Shown in pieces: positions 12,331 through 24,980 of a stretch of 64,000 nt of DNA. The position numbers and the translations under genes are program-made. Within the stretch, counting starts at the first letter, position 1, and the number at the start of each line of letters is the position of its first letter. The notes beneath the pieces are model-generated. The model was not told where the DNA came from and did not search any database. It saw nothing but the letters and a program-made list of their open reading frames with translations. The stretch covers positions 35,649,421 through 35,713,420 of the forward strand of contig CM017563.1 of the NCBI GenBank assembly GCA_007844125.1, in the 5' to 3' direction. This DNA comes from Sinonovacula constricta. Taxonomy: Eukaryota; Mollusca; Bivalvia; Cardiida; Solecurtidae.

Positions 12331-13259
12331 CTTATATTCCTATGGTATATATTAGGAATTCAGTTGGGTCAAAAGTACCAATCATTCTGACAACGGACCG
12401 TTCTAAATTACCGTACTTTACGTTTACAATAATTGAAGGTAGTTGAAAGTGAATATTTCCATGTTTTCTACTGATTCTTCGGACACTCTAGACATTATTA
12501 TGGCGTTGCGTATATAAAGTGATGAATATATGTAACAGATATTTTTGTTAACGCATAGGGAAACGAGCATAAATGCATAAGTTGTTTAACTTCGTTTAGA
12601 ATTATTTACATGTATTTAAATCTATTCCAGTTAGCTGACCAGTTTACCGATTTTACATTACATTAGCAATGCAATTTATGTAAACAAAGACCAGTCAATT
12701 AAATCTACATCAATGTTTCCATAATATATTATAATTTTCGTTGACAATGCATATTTAAAAAAAAATACGGAAGTAAAACTAGTTTTAATTTGAATAACAT
12801 GATAATATTCGCTCTATGCGCATTTTAGCGGGATAAACAATAGTTTGCCCATACATCAAAAAGTGAGTGTACGTGATGAGCTATCTTTTATGCCCTTAAA
12901 AGTGCATCTATAGTTTCAACAATTGATACTGTTTAAGGTAATCGTTTAAATTCATTCACGAAATGTTACTTTACTTTAGTAAAAGTTTGATTTAATTTTT
13001 ATATATTAACGCTGACGCACTGGAAAGCTAAAAGCTGCTACTCTGTTCTATATCTGTGTTGATTGACAGCTAATTGATCTTGTTTCTTCATTGGTGTTAA
13101 CCTGTTAGAAAATGTTAATCATTATTTCAAATGGCGTCCATATTTGTATGATTCTCTAGTGCCAAGTCATTATTTTTTATATGTTGAAATCCTCCGATTT
13201 TCCTCCTTAACATCGTTAAAACACATACTACAGCGTTGGTTTTGCAAAACCCATTCAAC
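12331..13259. other. AT-rich DNA, no gene seen
   Basis: No feature could be supported between X2 and the start of duplicated segment A1. Confidence 0.5.
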
Positions 13260-14424
13260 GATGAAAGAGGCGTAAACAAAAACATCGTTATTGTTTTCGT
13301 CAACACGGATTATTATTAACATGTAAGATAAAAAAAATATATATCATATATATTTATAAATAGTTTTTCAAAGGTTGAAAAAAATATTGTAAATGTTCTA
13401 CATAAATTGAAGCAAATTCACTTTTATTTTGTTTCTTTATTATCCTATTAGTTTCACTTCTCGCGTCTTGAAATACAATAAACAGTTCTCTCACTGCATC
13501 AGCGTTTCATGCAATCCTGTAAGAAGAAAATAACAATCGATTGCGTCCTTGGACAGTGGAAGATAACACTAGACGAGCAGGAGAAATTAATTTACCACTG
13601 CCTATTTAATTTAACCAACGATGGGTGTGTAACTAAGTCTATGAAAATGTTCAGTTCTTCCTTTTTAAATCTCGTATCTTAATTGCGAAAAAAAATCAAC
13701 TGCCCGTGTTCTTTTAAAGTGGATATCCGGTTCGTAATAGACTTAAACGTTTTTTTGTTTTATTGTCAGTTAGAAAAGGTCATTTGTAAATACTTATATT
13801 TGTAGAACTCTTATTTGTTCCAAATAAATTTTATTCGAGTATACCATTTAAATGCTTTAAAACAAATTTAATATCTTTTTCACGGTGGAAATGAAGGTTT
13901 ACATTTATCTATTCTCTACTCTTCGTCAATTTTTGGTATACACAAATCACGTTATTTTTAGGGTAATAATAAGTGCAAACACATTTCTGAACACAATAAA
14001 AAAGTAAAGGGCAGTTTATTATTACCATTTTAGCTTCATAATAAATTATTTTTGCAAACACAATAATTTGCATGTCAAAGAGTTGTGATCATAGTTACAC
14101 AAGAGCAAGTACTCAGTTAGTTGTAGATTATATACTGACTTACAAGGTACGCATTATCAATACAGTAAAGCCGCAAAAATGGGCACTAGACGATGGTGTT
14201 ATAATGGAGTTATAATGGTGTCATAGTGTTCGCAATATCCAGGTTTGACCTTCAAAAGTACAAAGTTCTGACTATGAATATATCTTGCTGAAGTCAAAGG
14301 ATACTCAAAAGTAAAAGTCCAATAACATTACAATTTGCAAAGCATTTTGTTTTCTTTAAGTATTGCTGATAAAACAGAATCAATATCATTAGTTGTTTAA
14401 TGGTTCCAATTTGTATATTTACTG

Positions 14425-14525
14425 ATTGCAGCACAATCACATGGACAAAGTCTAATTATGGAATGCCGACAGCAGAGAATCCACTTGCAGATATTTTCTT
14501 CCGAATATTACAGCTAACATTTCAT
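14425..14525 (+). repeat. Low-copy block P2 with exon-like frame
   Basis: Between an acceptor-like TGATTGCAG and a donor-like ACTGGTAAGC one frame is open, reading TITWTKSNYGMPTAENPLAD and on to FHTG. Paralogous blocks are at 11240 and 21128. The frame stays open in P3 but is shifted in P1. This may be a chance frame or a decayed exon. No protein family was recognised. Confidence 0.4.
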
Positions 14526-15047
14526 ACTGGTAAGCAAGCTTTCAGACGTACACATTTTAAATGTTGTAATCTTTTGAGACCTTGTTAAGAAGTTTTTTTT
14601 CTTCTTTTCATTTAATATATACTTATTTTGTTTTGTTTTGATGATCATATTTTTTTCATGTAAGGCTTACAATGAAAACGGGTCAAGAACCATGTTAGCG
14701 ATTTAAGTCTTAATACCTGTAAGTTGTAGCCATAGTGTAAGTAAATGTAGCAGTAGTTTAAGTAAAACAAAGTTTAGTTTTGCATTAGGTAATTGTTTAG
14801 ACAGAAATCATAAGTTCAACAGATAGCATCTTGCCAAAGGCTGGTGCATCGATCAAAGACTACTTGCTTGATGATTATAAAGAAAGGAATAAATGTCTGG
14901 GTAACACTATGTGTGTTGCTTATATTGGCACAAGCTGAGTAGGTATCTGTTTATTATTATAAGATTAAGTGTGGCTTGCTTTCATAAACAATTTTGCAAA
15001 CGAGAGAGACAAAGGTTGTAATTTTTCGGCGTCCGCACTGAAGGGCG

Positions 15048-15473
15048 GTGCCCTTTATAGAATGCGTTAGAATGTTGCCAATGGTTTATTGTTGTAGTTA
15101 TCCGGTCATTTGTAGGTATTCGGTTAGTAAAATTGTCGAGTTGTTCCGAGTGAACTTCGTACAAACTTCGTACCACTTTAACTTCGTGTCACCTAACAAA
15201 AGTACCAATTTTGACAACTTCCAACCACGTGGTTTACAGGAGGATTTTTCCACCTTCACGGGGGTTTTTAAAATGTGGTTCCTTAACTATTCCTGAAAGT
15301 GATGTCATAAAGATTTGGTTACATTAGGAATTGATTTAAAAAATGAAAATTTTGTACTACCTTTGGTGCAGGATATGTTAGATACATATGAAGGCACATT
15401 ATTCAAACATTTTAATGCACTAATCGGGTGTCAGTTGTTGTGGCTCTTTAGACAACGTAATTTTATTTTATAA
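15048..15473 (+). pseudogene. Candidate decayed reading frame, 141 codons
   Basis: One plus-strand frame is open for 82 codons (15048-15293), meets TGA, one codon, then TGA, and stays open in the same frame for 56 more codons to TAA at 15471-15473. The second part reads DLVTLGIDLKNENFVLPLVQ and later LLWLFRQRNF. The first codon is GTG and TGA lies just upstream, so no start is evident. The stretch has no counterpart in A2, so it looks inserted into A1, which would fit a degraded transposon gene. No catalytic motif was recognised. One such frame per window by chance is not excluded. Confidence 0.2.
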
Positions 15474-15704
15474 CATCAATTCACGCCCTTTGTTGCCATG
15501 CTGCAATGATTTTATATATCTAATTTGTATATACACTATAAGCAATGTATGCAAATGAATTAAATTTTGCATTAATGAAAAAAAATAACTAAGCTGTAAT
15601 TAAATAGTGAACATGTTTTCACTTATACATTTCAGCAGTAGAAGGATGATGCTACAGAAATTACCTCTCTGAAGTCAGTGTTAACATGAACTTTCAAAAC
15701 GGAT

Positions 15705-15870
15705 AAACCGGGCATGGTAGAGCAATTAGTAGACCGTCGGCTTCAGATACGAGAGGCACCTGGTTCGAACATGGGTCGCAACATAGCAAAGTCGTAAAAA
15801 GTGATAGAGGTATAGCTAACGCTCAACCAAATGTAAGGGTAGGTCTACGACTGATTGGCTCGTTGTGCAA
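15705..15870 (+). repeat. tRNA-derived SINE, family W (W1)
   Basis: Head ACCGGGCATGGTAGAGCAAT and GTCGGCTTCAGATACGAGAG lead to a B-box-like TGGTTCGAACATGGG, then the family body GTCGTAAAAAGTGATAGAGG and CTACGACTGATTGGCTC. The reverse complement of 35940-36126 shares the whole layout. The anticodon arm is not a good tRNA arm, so this is a retroposon, not a tRNA gene. Confidence 0.85.
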
Positions 15871-16596
15871 TTATATTCCAGTTAACATTTATAATAAGAC
15901 TTTAATTGCATATAAGTATTAAGATACTGTACATTTGCCAAAACAAAGATAAAAAGAAATAAAGATGAAAAAGAGTGTTGGTTTCATTATAAAGATAAAT
16001 CTAAACCCGGATCCTAGTGCAAGCATTGTACATATCTTGTACAGATATCGTTATTACCATTTTAAATGCAATTTTCAGTGACGACTATTTCAGTTGAAGA
16101 ATTTACATATTTTATACTTAAAGCAAACAAAGCTACATTTGATTGATTAGTTTTAAAGCTTGCGTGAGCAGACTCAATTGTTTCTCAGCTGTGTTTTTAT
16201 CTGGTTTGTTCTCAAAACACTGTGTTGCGGTTGTTTTTCTGACATATCGTGATAAGAATATAAGCATAAACCGATGCTAAAATAATATGCTTACACAATA
16301 AAATAATTTATCTTACAAGGTTCAATTCCATGCAACATGATTAATGTTCAAATATACTTATTTAAGTAAAAACAAAATAATGGCGTTGTTTTTAACCATT
16401 CAATGTTGTTTTCAACACTTTGCAGCCACACAATTATGACCATTATGACGACGTCCAGCAATTATAAGTCGAGTAACAAAGTTGTCAAGGCAAAACCGCA
16501 CTGATAGTGAGCTTAAAGATCTCTCTGAAGGACTTTCTACCGACAGGAGCCCGAAGAACGCGGCCGAAGCATTAGAGAATAAGAATATACGACACT

Positions 16597-16740
16597 GTCC
16601 TATAAGCATTGCAACATATACCAACATTTGAAAAAAAAGCACAGGACAAAGGAATTCAAATGTAAAACCAAGAACAAATTTGTGATGAGTAATTTAACTA
16701 AAAGAGCAAACCCAACAGTTACCGCCTTGTCAAGTCCTCT
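16597..16740 (+). repeat. Short interspersed element Y4 (truncated)
   Basis: Begins GTCCTATAAGCATTGCAAC and carries AAAAGCACAGGACAAAG, AACAAATTTGTGATGAGT, GAGCAAACCCAACAGTTACC and CCGCCTTG, the left half of family Y as seen at 44333 and 50135. It breaks off before the hairpin. Minus-strand frames at 16412-16791 are derived from it and its flank. Confidence 0.82.
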
Positions 16741-16899
16741 TTTGTTAGGTTGAAAATATACGCTTAATGAAATGCTCCATTTCACAAACAATAATAAAAA
16801 ATGTTTTTGTTTGCACGTCTATTTTGTTTTTCGAAATACATCGCAGCGGCTAACTTATGACCATGATAGCAAGTCTAGCTATTTTGGTGGAGAAAGACT

Positions 16900-17055
16900 C
16901 TAGACATTTGACTGAGCAGAACCACCTGCGTACCGCAAGGCAGCTAGAAAAATCTTCCCACATTAGATCCTCGAACGGGACTCGAAGGCCTGCGGTGAAT
17001 AGATAAGCCGCCCTAGAAATTACAAGTCGGCGACCCTACTAGAACGCATGCGCGT
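16900..17055 (-). repeat. Decayed tRNA-like repeat, family V (V1)
   Basis: Read on the minus strand it carries a B-box-like TTCGAGTCCCGTTCG. The plus strand shows GCGGTGAATAGATAAGCCGC and ATTACAAGTCGGCGA. Related decayed copies are near 18095 (GAACGGGACTCGAATCCACG), 26708, 29800 and 42165, sharing parts of CGCGGTGA.., CCGAAAGTTACAAGTCG and CAATAACAGTGTTAAA. No cloverleaf could be drawn, so it is not a tRNA gene. Confidence 0.6.
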
Positions 17056-18094
17056 CCCATTTATCGACAGTTTGCTTTGTACATTCATTTAACGTACTGT
17101 ATTATATCCTTTCAAATACAGTTATAATGCTTTGCATCCCTTATAAAACATGTGCGAAATGTAGATGAACTTTAAAAAAATGAAAAAGAATTTAACGACA
17201 ACGGTTATTGCGTAAGAAGAAAAAATAATTGCTGCAAGCAAAATAGGAATGCCTTTCTTTTTATGTATATGTGTGTCCAATACAGCTCAATGTAATTTCT
17301 TTGTGCTAGCTTCGTTGAAGATCCACAAGTTATTGTTTGATTACAAAGGTATTTTCAACACCAAAGACTCGAACATCGGCATTAATGCATTTTGCTAAAT
17401 ACCACATCTTTACTGCTATGATCGCTTATCGCGGATGTTATAAACGATGAAAATAGACATTTTAAAAGAGCAAGACGCATAGATATATAAAAGAGAAAGA
17501 ATAAGCATACATAAGATTGGAGATGCAGACAGTCGGTTAACAAATCAAAAGAAATATCTAAAAACATTAAGTAAGATTAACAATGAATCCCATACCGTAC
17601 TTGCTCGGACAAAATATCAGCTCTTAATTACAGTCTCCTTAGCCTTACATCTAAAAAAGACAGTATGAATGTATAATATCTCAAACGAACATGTCAGAGA
17701 AGCTTAAGAAGACATATTTAAGCTAAAGACTTAAAGCATTGACAATGTCTGCAGCGGTCCGTAATCGCCTCATATATCACACTTATGGCCTAGCTTCGAG
17801 TTGATTTTGGGGGAACACTTTTTCTCTGAAACGTCCAATTATTTGAGGCTGGCATTTGAGATGGTCGATAGGGAAACGACATTATAACTCGAGAAACTTG
17901 AGAGAAAAGAGTTAAACATTCAAAACGCAAGTAGAGGGGCTTGATTATTTCTTCGTGAAATAAAGACTATAATTTACATCTATAGTTCCTGCAAAATATT
18001 GTATGCTCCTATTCTAAAAACGGAAGGTTAAGTTATTCCAAAAAGGTTTATAATTAGATTACAGCGCGTTCAAAAACGAAAATGGTAACATGAG

Positions 18095-18180
18095 GTGGGT
18101 TCTTAAAGACCTTTCCGAACGGGACTCGAATCCACGCGGTAAGCAGTCAGAGAAGTTACATTGATGAAATAACCTGCCAA
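18095..18180 (-). repeat. Family V fragment (V2)
   Basis: GAACGGGACTCGAATCCACG then GTAAGCAGTCAGAGAAGTTA. It resembles V1 in order and wording and is strongly decayed. Confidence 0.5.
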
Positions 18181-19279
18181 CTTGTATTTGATTGTCTTTT
18201 ATTATAGAATAACCTTTAAGGAGAAAGGCTTACTGGATTCTGACAGCAAAATATGCAGGTGATTTTTAATATGCGGCGGTTTGGTAACCAGAGATAACTT
18301 TTAATCATGTATAGTGAACATATCGTATTACCATGTAATGACTTACAAAATTTTTTTATTATTTAACTGATAAAATTATTTGGTTGATATATTCACTCAA
18401 ATCAATAAGAAAATAATTGAAAGTAATGCGGAAAATATGTTATTATATTGTTAGAAAGCAACACAGAAATCAATGTTAACTTTATCAGATTGTGTATTTT
18501 CTACTCTATTTCTAGAAATATAACTATAAAATTTAATTACGAAAACTATACACAAATCTAACCAGAAAGCAATGTCTTTTTATTGCGACAAGTTAGTTTT
18601 TAGGGTAGAGTCATCCTTGCGTCGAACCTTTCTGTAAGTTTTACTTTTTCGACAAATCTCTTATAACAACATTCATATAAAAGACATAAATTGACAAACG
18701 GTAATATTAACGTCTTAATTTACAATATAATGGGAACTTTCATATATTGCCAATCATTGTTAAGAACATCTTTATTACAACCAAATTAATGTTTTCGCTT
18801 TAAGGAACAAAATCTTACCAATATTTATTGTTTTGTTTAAGCGTGCGGCTACCCAATAGCTAGCATTTTTTCGTGCATAACAAACCAAGTATATTGTTTT
18901 CAGAAAGACTTGAATATATCAATGGCAACATATTCAATATCGTCCTTTTAGATTGTTTAGTGTTGTTTTTAAAGTCACTGTACTTTTGGGTTACGTTTTA
19001 GGTTTTTATTAAAATAAGTGGTAAAAGTCTGTGCTATATGATGACGGCTTATCGTTCTGAGGAGTAATCCATTGTTTTTTTCTAAATGTTTTTGTTATAT
19101 CTCGTCTCAGAGTATTTTGTCACTTTTATTGTAACTTTCTCAAAGGATGTTTTTACATTGATTTTACATGGTTGACAATACCATGAAGTTAGTTTTTGAC
19201 TGATTTGTAAGTTCTTTTAGTAATTCATCATTTGAACATGTACTATATTGTTCATTTTTAACAGTCTAAAATAATAATT
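18181..19279. other. Spacer between A1 and A2, no gene seen
   Basis: AT-rich sequence without recognisable genes or SINEs. It may include the duplication junction, which could not be placed precisely. Confidence 0.45.
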
Positions 19280-20904
19280 ACAAAGGCGTAAACATAAAAA
19301 GTTCTTAGGATTACTTGTAAGAAGCTTGGCATGGATTATATCACATCAGATAATTTCATGTCATTTGTATTATTGCAATACTTTTTTTATTATGATTCAA
19401 AGTTTTCTTTGTATTATTGAACACAATTCACTGCAATGCTGTCTCTTTATGATCGGATCAGTTTCATTACCCGCGTCCGGAAAAACAATACATAATGCTC
19501 TCCCTGCCTCATGCATCATGCACAAGGGAAATAAGCATCGATTGCGACCTTGGATAGAGAAACATAACACCAGGCGCGCAGGCGGGATTAATTTACCATC
19601 GCCCAATTAATTTAGCCAACCATGAATGTTGAACTAGATGGTTACGTCTTTAAAATATTTGAGTGATTTTCCCTTGCGATACATGTATCTTGATTAAAAG
19701 AAAAAGTATTTTTGTGTTTAACTGCACCGTGTTCGTTTTAACTGGGTTGTCGCCAGGTAGTCTATCTAAATGATTTCTTATTAAGTTTCAGTTTGAAGAA
19801 TGTCGGTTGATAGTATTTATTAATGTTAATCTCTAATTCGATTTGACAAATACGTTTCTTTTTTATAATACCATACAAAATATCACTAATTATTTAATAT
19901 TATATTGATTTGTCACGAGGAGAAAACCTGTTTATGCCACAATTTATGCCTCCAATGCTCAATATCTGTCGCTAACAATGATTATGTATTTTTCAGCGTA
20001 GCTGTCTCATTACCCTTTTGACCTTTTCAGAGGTGCTAACGCAAGGTGAATATCAAAGCTGCCAGCATTGATAGAAATTATCCATTATATCAATATGCTC
20101 ATCTTAACCAGAAAGGCATCAGATGGCCAAAGGCCTATACACACCTTGAGCAATGATATGACGCTATCATTGTGTGCTACGTACTTACACAAGTATAGCA
20201 CCATATCATCATTTGGAACTCCATGGCGAAAACTGTCCAACCGCTTTCTGCCAACTGCGTACCATTCAAGTAGTAATTTGGCTGAAAGTTACATTACACA
20301 TAGTATAGAGCTAAATAGTAATTAAGCCTCGTTATTTAATAAAATTGTATTCTAATAATGTGTACATGTTTCTGTTTTGCATTGATTGGTTAATGCATGT
20401 TTTTATTAAGACATTTAGCAAAGGTTTTTTGCAATCTATTGAAACAATACGGTTAACAAGTACAGGCAGCTTTAATGTTAGGATTATATACACAATGCTT
20501 TTTCATTAACAAAATGGATAATATACTACCAGAGAAGGTGAGTGGTATCTAAACAGTTGACAGTGTCAAAAAGTATTGTGTTTATGGTGTTTTGGTTCAT
20601 AAATGCTTACTTCCTGAACAAACAAAACAAAACGATGCATTATCGTTACATGTATGGTAAGTATATGCCACAATTACAAAAACTGTTAAAAACTCCAAAA
20701 AGGATTTTAAGCCTTACTAATACCATCTATTTGTCATTGATATACATACTTATAACCATATCTTCAGCACGCAATGTCCAAATGAAATTATTCCTATTTC
20801 ACAAAGTGTACGCAGTACAATTCTAATTCAAATGTACATGTAATTAAATTACACCTTTCAACGAATAGTGACTGTTGTTTCTCTTTGTTGTTATTTTTTT
20901 TCGC

Positions 20905-20950
20905 TTTTTGTTGTGTTGTTGTTGTTGTGTGTGTGCGTGTGTGTATGTTT
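20905..20950. repeat. GTT / GT simple repeat
   Basis: TTGTTGTTGTTG followed by an interrupted GTGTGTGCGTGTGTG tract. It produces the cysteine-rich false frame at 20875-21126. Confidence 0.9.
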
Positions 20951-21127
20951 ATTTTTTATTTTTTGTTAACCAAAAAAAATTTGTTAACATTGCTTGTTAT
21001 GACGTAATGCAAACGTTCAAAAATCTAGAGTACGAGTTTCAAACCTTTTGTATTCTATTTCAAGATACTATCTATCAAGACAATGAGATTAAATATTTTT
21101 TTCTAGTGAACCAAATCGTATTATAAA

Positions 21128-21240
21128 TGATTGTAGCACAATCCAAGGACAAAAACTTAACAATGGAATTATCTCAGCATCAAATCCACATTCTTGTACC
21201 ATAAACAAAAATTCACAGTTTACATTACAGCTTTGCAATC
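21128..21240 (+). repeat. Low-copy block P3
   Basis: Paralogue of P2: TGTAGCACAATC, AAGGACAAAAACTTAACAAT, GGAATTATCTCAGCATC, CAAATCCACATT and ACATTACAGCTTT. The frame TIQGQKLNNGIISASNPHSC is open here, but no matching splice donor is evident. It lies just left of the TA microsatellite. Confidence 0.55.
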
Positions 21241-21257
21241 ACGCGGTCAGTCTTAAA

Positions 21258-21371
<114 letters not shown>

Positions 21372-21446
21372 GGATTTCTTATATGTCTTTCATCATTTTT
21401 TACTTATAGCCTTCTTACAAATGTCTATTCTTTATATGAAAGTGGT

Positions 21447-21460
21447 GGGGGGGGGGGGGG
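21447..21460. repeat. Run of 14 G
   Basis: Uninterrupted G homopolymer. It may also be a place of sequencing or assembly error. Confidence 0.95.
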
Positions 21461-22590
21461 TATAAAAAGTGAGTGTTACCTCTTGCATACTCACAATAAG
21501 TTGTTACATTTTGAAATTATCTTTAAAACTGTACTGATCTAAATTATATGGTAATTATAACACGTAACTTAACTTTCTAATTTAGGATACATGTCCATAA
21601 AGACAAATGGGCGAGAAAACAGACGTTAAAAAGCTTCATAAAATAATATTAAATAATTGATGAAGTACATACAAGAATAATTTCATTTTGGTTCCTTTTA
21701 TAAATGAGGTTTTAAGTGAACATAATTTGTTGAGAAATTGCTTACTTGCCTATAAAAGATGCAAATAGAAAATGCGAGGAAAACTTAATAGGATTACATT
21801 AAATCAAATCAAGTACGTCTTTTTGCAACTACTAAATATAATTTAAAAAGAGAAGTTAAACTAAATATAATATAATATGGTATGTGTACGTGTGAAGAAA
21901 TAATTCTGATTTGCTGATTTTTTTTAACATCGCAACCACACAATTATTGTCATTATAACGACATACAACATGTATAAGTTGCGGAAGAATCTAGACATGA
22001 TTTCCGGTAAAACCATCCGCAATGCAGTTACAGACAGCAACTCCTACCACTTTCAGGCACGGGCGTTGAATCTTTTTTGCTGCTTTTGAACATATCAAGG
22101 CAAACAAGTGAAATGCAATACATATATATGACACATAATACCAAATGAAATTATTTTTGTTCCTGCAATGAATAGGACGAATCAACATTTTCAAATAGAT
22201 CTTTAATTATTTGAATCTTTGCACATGAAACAAGCACTTGATGACAAATCTAATTTAAAAACAACAACAGGAAACTAGAAAGAGAAATCTGTAGAAGTTT
22301 TTATTTCTCATTATTATCACACAGAAAATCGCAATATTTTTTTCTTATGCATGCATTTATCTATATTATACACCTTTAGTTTCTTTTTGGCTAGCTTTGT
22401 ACAAGATCCAAAAGTGAATGTAAGGTGTGCTATGTACATTATAACTAATGTCATTGTAGCAAAGGATTCACACTCACAAACATAATGCCTCTCATACTGC
22501 ATGCTACAATTGAAGAAAAACATCATAAAATAAGAAAAATAGATACAGTAAATAAAATGCACATACCATAAGACTGAGGATGAAAAAAAA

Positions 22591-22774
22591 AGCAGTTAAC
22601 AGGCCAAAAGGAATAAGTACAATTTGTACACTATACTACCAAGGACAAATCATTAACTTGTAATTCAACGGCCTTACCAAAAAAACCAGTTAACAGGCCA
22701 AAAGGAATAAGTACAATTTGTACACGATACTTCCAAGGACAAATCATTAACTTGTAAATTCAACGGCCTTACCA
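22591..22774 (+). repeat. 94-bp tandem duplication
   Basis: The segment starting CAGTTAACAGGCCAAAAGGA at 22593 repeats at 22687 with only a few differences, running through GGACAAATCATTAACTTGTA to ACGGCCTTACC in both. The A1 counterpart near 17530 has a single diverged version (CAGTCGGTTAACAAATCAAA), so this doubling is younger than the A duplication. Confidence 0.95.
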
Positions 22775-23215
22775 TTATGTTTGAAAACAAAACTTACGTT
22801 ATTAAAGTATAATTTCTCAAACGAATATGTCAGAAAGACGTTAGAAGACGTATTTAAGCTAATAACTTAAAGCATTGTCAATGTCTGCAGCGGGCTGTAA
22901 TTGCCCCATACATAACACTTATGGCCAAAGCTGGCGTTGTTTTGGGAGAACAATTCTTCTCTACGAGGTCCAATTATTGGATGCTGGCATGTAAGATGGT
23001 CGATAGAGCAAAGACGTATTAATCTCGAGAAACTTAGGAAAAGGTTCATATAGACATCCAAAACGCTATTTATGTTGGCATGATGTTTGTATCTAATATA
23101 AAAGACGCTAATTCATATCGATAGTATAAACGGTATTTTAATTTAACAGGTTCTTTAAACTCTTTATTGACGTTTGGGCCCAGTAGGCCTTTTTTTCAAA
23201 ATATACAACAGCGAT

Positions 23216-24279
23216 TGAAGACTACATTTTGCTGATCTTTTTTTTAAGGACCAAACAGACAAATTAAAAAGGTGTTCTTTATGATTGTTGACGTTGGTAA
23301 CAGAAATGACGTCATACAGTAATTATGCCAAACATTTGACGACTGGGCAAAGAGTTTAAAGAGACCGTTTCAATCAGAAAATTCCCTATCGGAATAATAT
23401 TTACTGAACAGATTATGAAGCGTTGTAGAAATATGAAAAATACTACTAAGGTATAATTAAAATACCACATCACTATTTAATGTAAAGATATGCAAAATGT
23501 TGTATTCCTTTGCTAACAGGATTTCTTCTCTCAAAAATCTGATTAATTATGTTTAGGTCAGTTTTAACAGGAAATCGGTGACTTCATTGTCTCCAATTTT
23601 ATACATGCGCCTGTTTTCGCATAAAACAGCTGAAAATCTCATCAAGGTTTCCAATTACATCTGTGCCGGTTTGATGTCATTGCCTTAAGGGTGTGCTGAC
23701 CAAACATAATATCACGATAACAGTTTTCATTAAGTTCTTCTCATGATTAAGAGCCATAGAAAATGACTTTTTCAAATTTAATGTGGAGTTTCATAGCAAT
23801 AAAGAATGTTGATAAATTGACTGCCGAAGACTGTTTAATAAAAATGTAATTTAGATGGTGCAAATTTTCTTTTTCACTGCAAAACTTAAATAGCCATTAA
23901 ATCAATAAATTACCGAATTGACAAGAAATATGTGCGTTATGGGCTGATTTCTTAATAAAATTTATTAAAAATATCTCTTTTTAATCATCTGCCATCTTGA
24001 TATATTTACGGATTTACTAACTGCTGCGGATAGAGCATAGACAATCTTAAGGTTGGACAGATTGTCTTTTTTTGGCCAACCATCCCGAGTAAACAAAGAC
24101 TCTTCAAGCTCCGTAATACATTTGAAATCGGTGACTCTCACCGTATACAAGCATGTCAGACCTAGATCTATGTGAACGTTGATCAGTTTATATTCCTTTT
24201 TATCGCTTTATTTAAGTACTTTGACTAAACTACCACAAAAAGCTTGTTAACTTTGTATTTAAGTTGAATGTTAACGTCA
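23216..24279. other. AT-rich DNA, no gene seen
   Basis: No feature supported. The minus-strand frame at 23965-24150 begins at TTG and has no recognisable motif. Confidence 0.5.
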
Positions 24280-24700
24280 ACCCAGTCGGTCCGTATTGCC
24301 GACTGACCGTAACTCTAGTTTGCGCTTTTTGTTTAATGATTCATCACATATTGGTCTTTACTTTTACATTTGGCTTGCATATGAATACCTTCGGCCTGTG
24401 CCTGCCTTTTCAAATTTTTGTTTATGTTGCAATGCTCATAGGACTTTGTAATATATTCTTATTCGTGATCACAACAATGTTACTTGTGCAATGTGACGGT
24501 CGTAAAATATCTCCCCGTGCATGTAATCTATGTCGCAATTTAACTCATCCTATTAGGATTGTTACGTGTATTTTCATTTAATGAACGTTAGACTTTGGTT
24601 CCTCATTTCAATCTTCACATGGACAGGATGCTACAGCCATTTACACTTCTCTGGTATTTTCTTATTCAAAAAGTTAATTTCGTTTTGCTTTATCAATAAA
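24280..24700 (-). repeat. Element Y1 plus duplicated flank E1
   Basis: 24280-24446 is a family Y element on the minus strand (CCAGTCGGTCC..GCCGACTGACCG hairpin, then TTTGGCTTGCATATGAATAC, ending GCTCATAGGAC). The following 250 bp, which is not part of the other Y copies, matches 55714-55960 (E2) closely: AACAATGTTACTTGTGCA, TCTCCCCGTG, GATTGTTACGTGTATTTTC, CAGGATGCTACA, ATTCAAAAAGTT. Element and flank were therefore duplicated together. The 105-codon frame at 24264-24581 is a by-product, and its counterpart frame is broken in E2. Confidence 0.85.
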
Positions 24701-24980
24701 GTATTATCATTTTGTGAAAATTTTTAATTATTCAAACAACGTTTGCGCTACTTTGAATCGGAACTATATACAAAATAATGTGGAAATACCAAGTTGATTT
24801 TATTTTTGTAGAGTCAACGTTTTCAGTATGTATTCGTCCGTGTTGGGCATAAGCGTCTACTTAGATGTGTTCTCCAACCTTCAGATACGACACGCAAAAA
24901 TTTATGTAGCCCCGTTTAAATCATCCGTCAACGTTTAGACAATATGTTCATAAGTGTACCAAGATTGACTCCATGCAACG

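Larger units (their letters stand above)
13260..18070 (+). repeat. Duplicated segment A1 (left copy)
   Basis: Collinear with A2 at 19280-23215. Matched blocks in order: AGGCGTAAACA (13270 with 19285); 13435-13740 with 19440-19760 (shared AGCATCGATTGCG/ACAATCGATTGCG, TTAATTTACCA, AATTTAGCCAAC/AATTTAACCAAC); P2 with P3; CCACACAATTAT near 16425 with 21937; and 17700-18000 with 22825-23135 (shared CAATGTCTGCAGCGG, CACTTATGGCC, GATGGTCGATAG, CTCGAGAAACTT). Identity by eye is about 65-80% within blocks. Offsets run from 6.0 kb down to 5.1 kb because of private insertions. Confidence 0.85.

Noticed and set aside
22867..23061. Minus-strand 64-codon frame ending PLQTLTML, partly matched in A1
   Set aside because: The A1 copy has in-frame TGA codons, and DNA identity is equally high outside the frame, so there is no sign of protein constraint.
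24264..24581. 105-codon frame with Cys pairs near its end
   Set aside because: It is built from the Y1 element and flank E1, and the paralogous E2 frame is broken.
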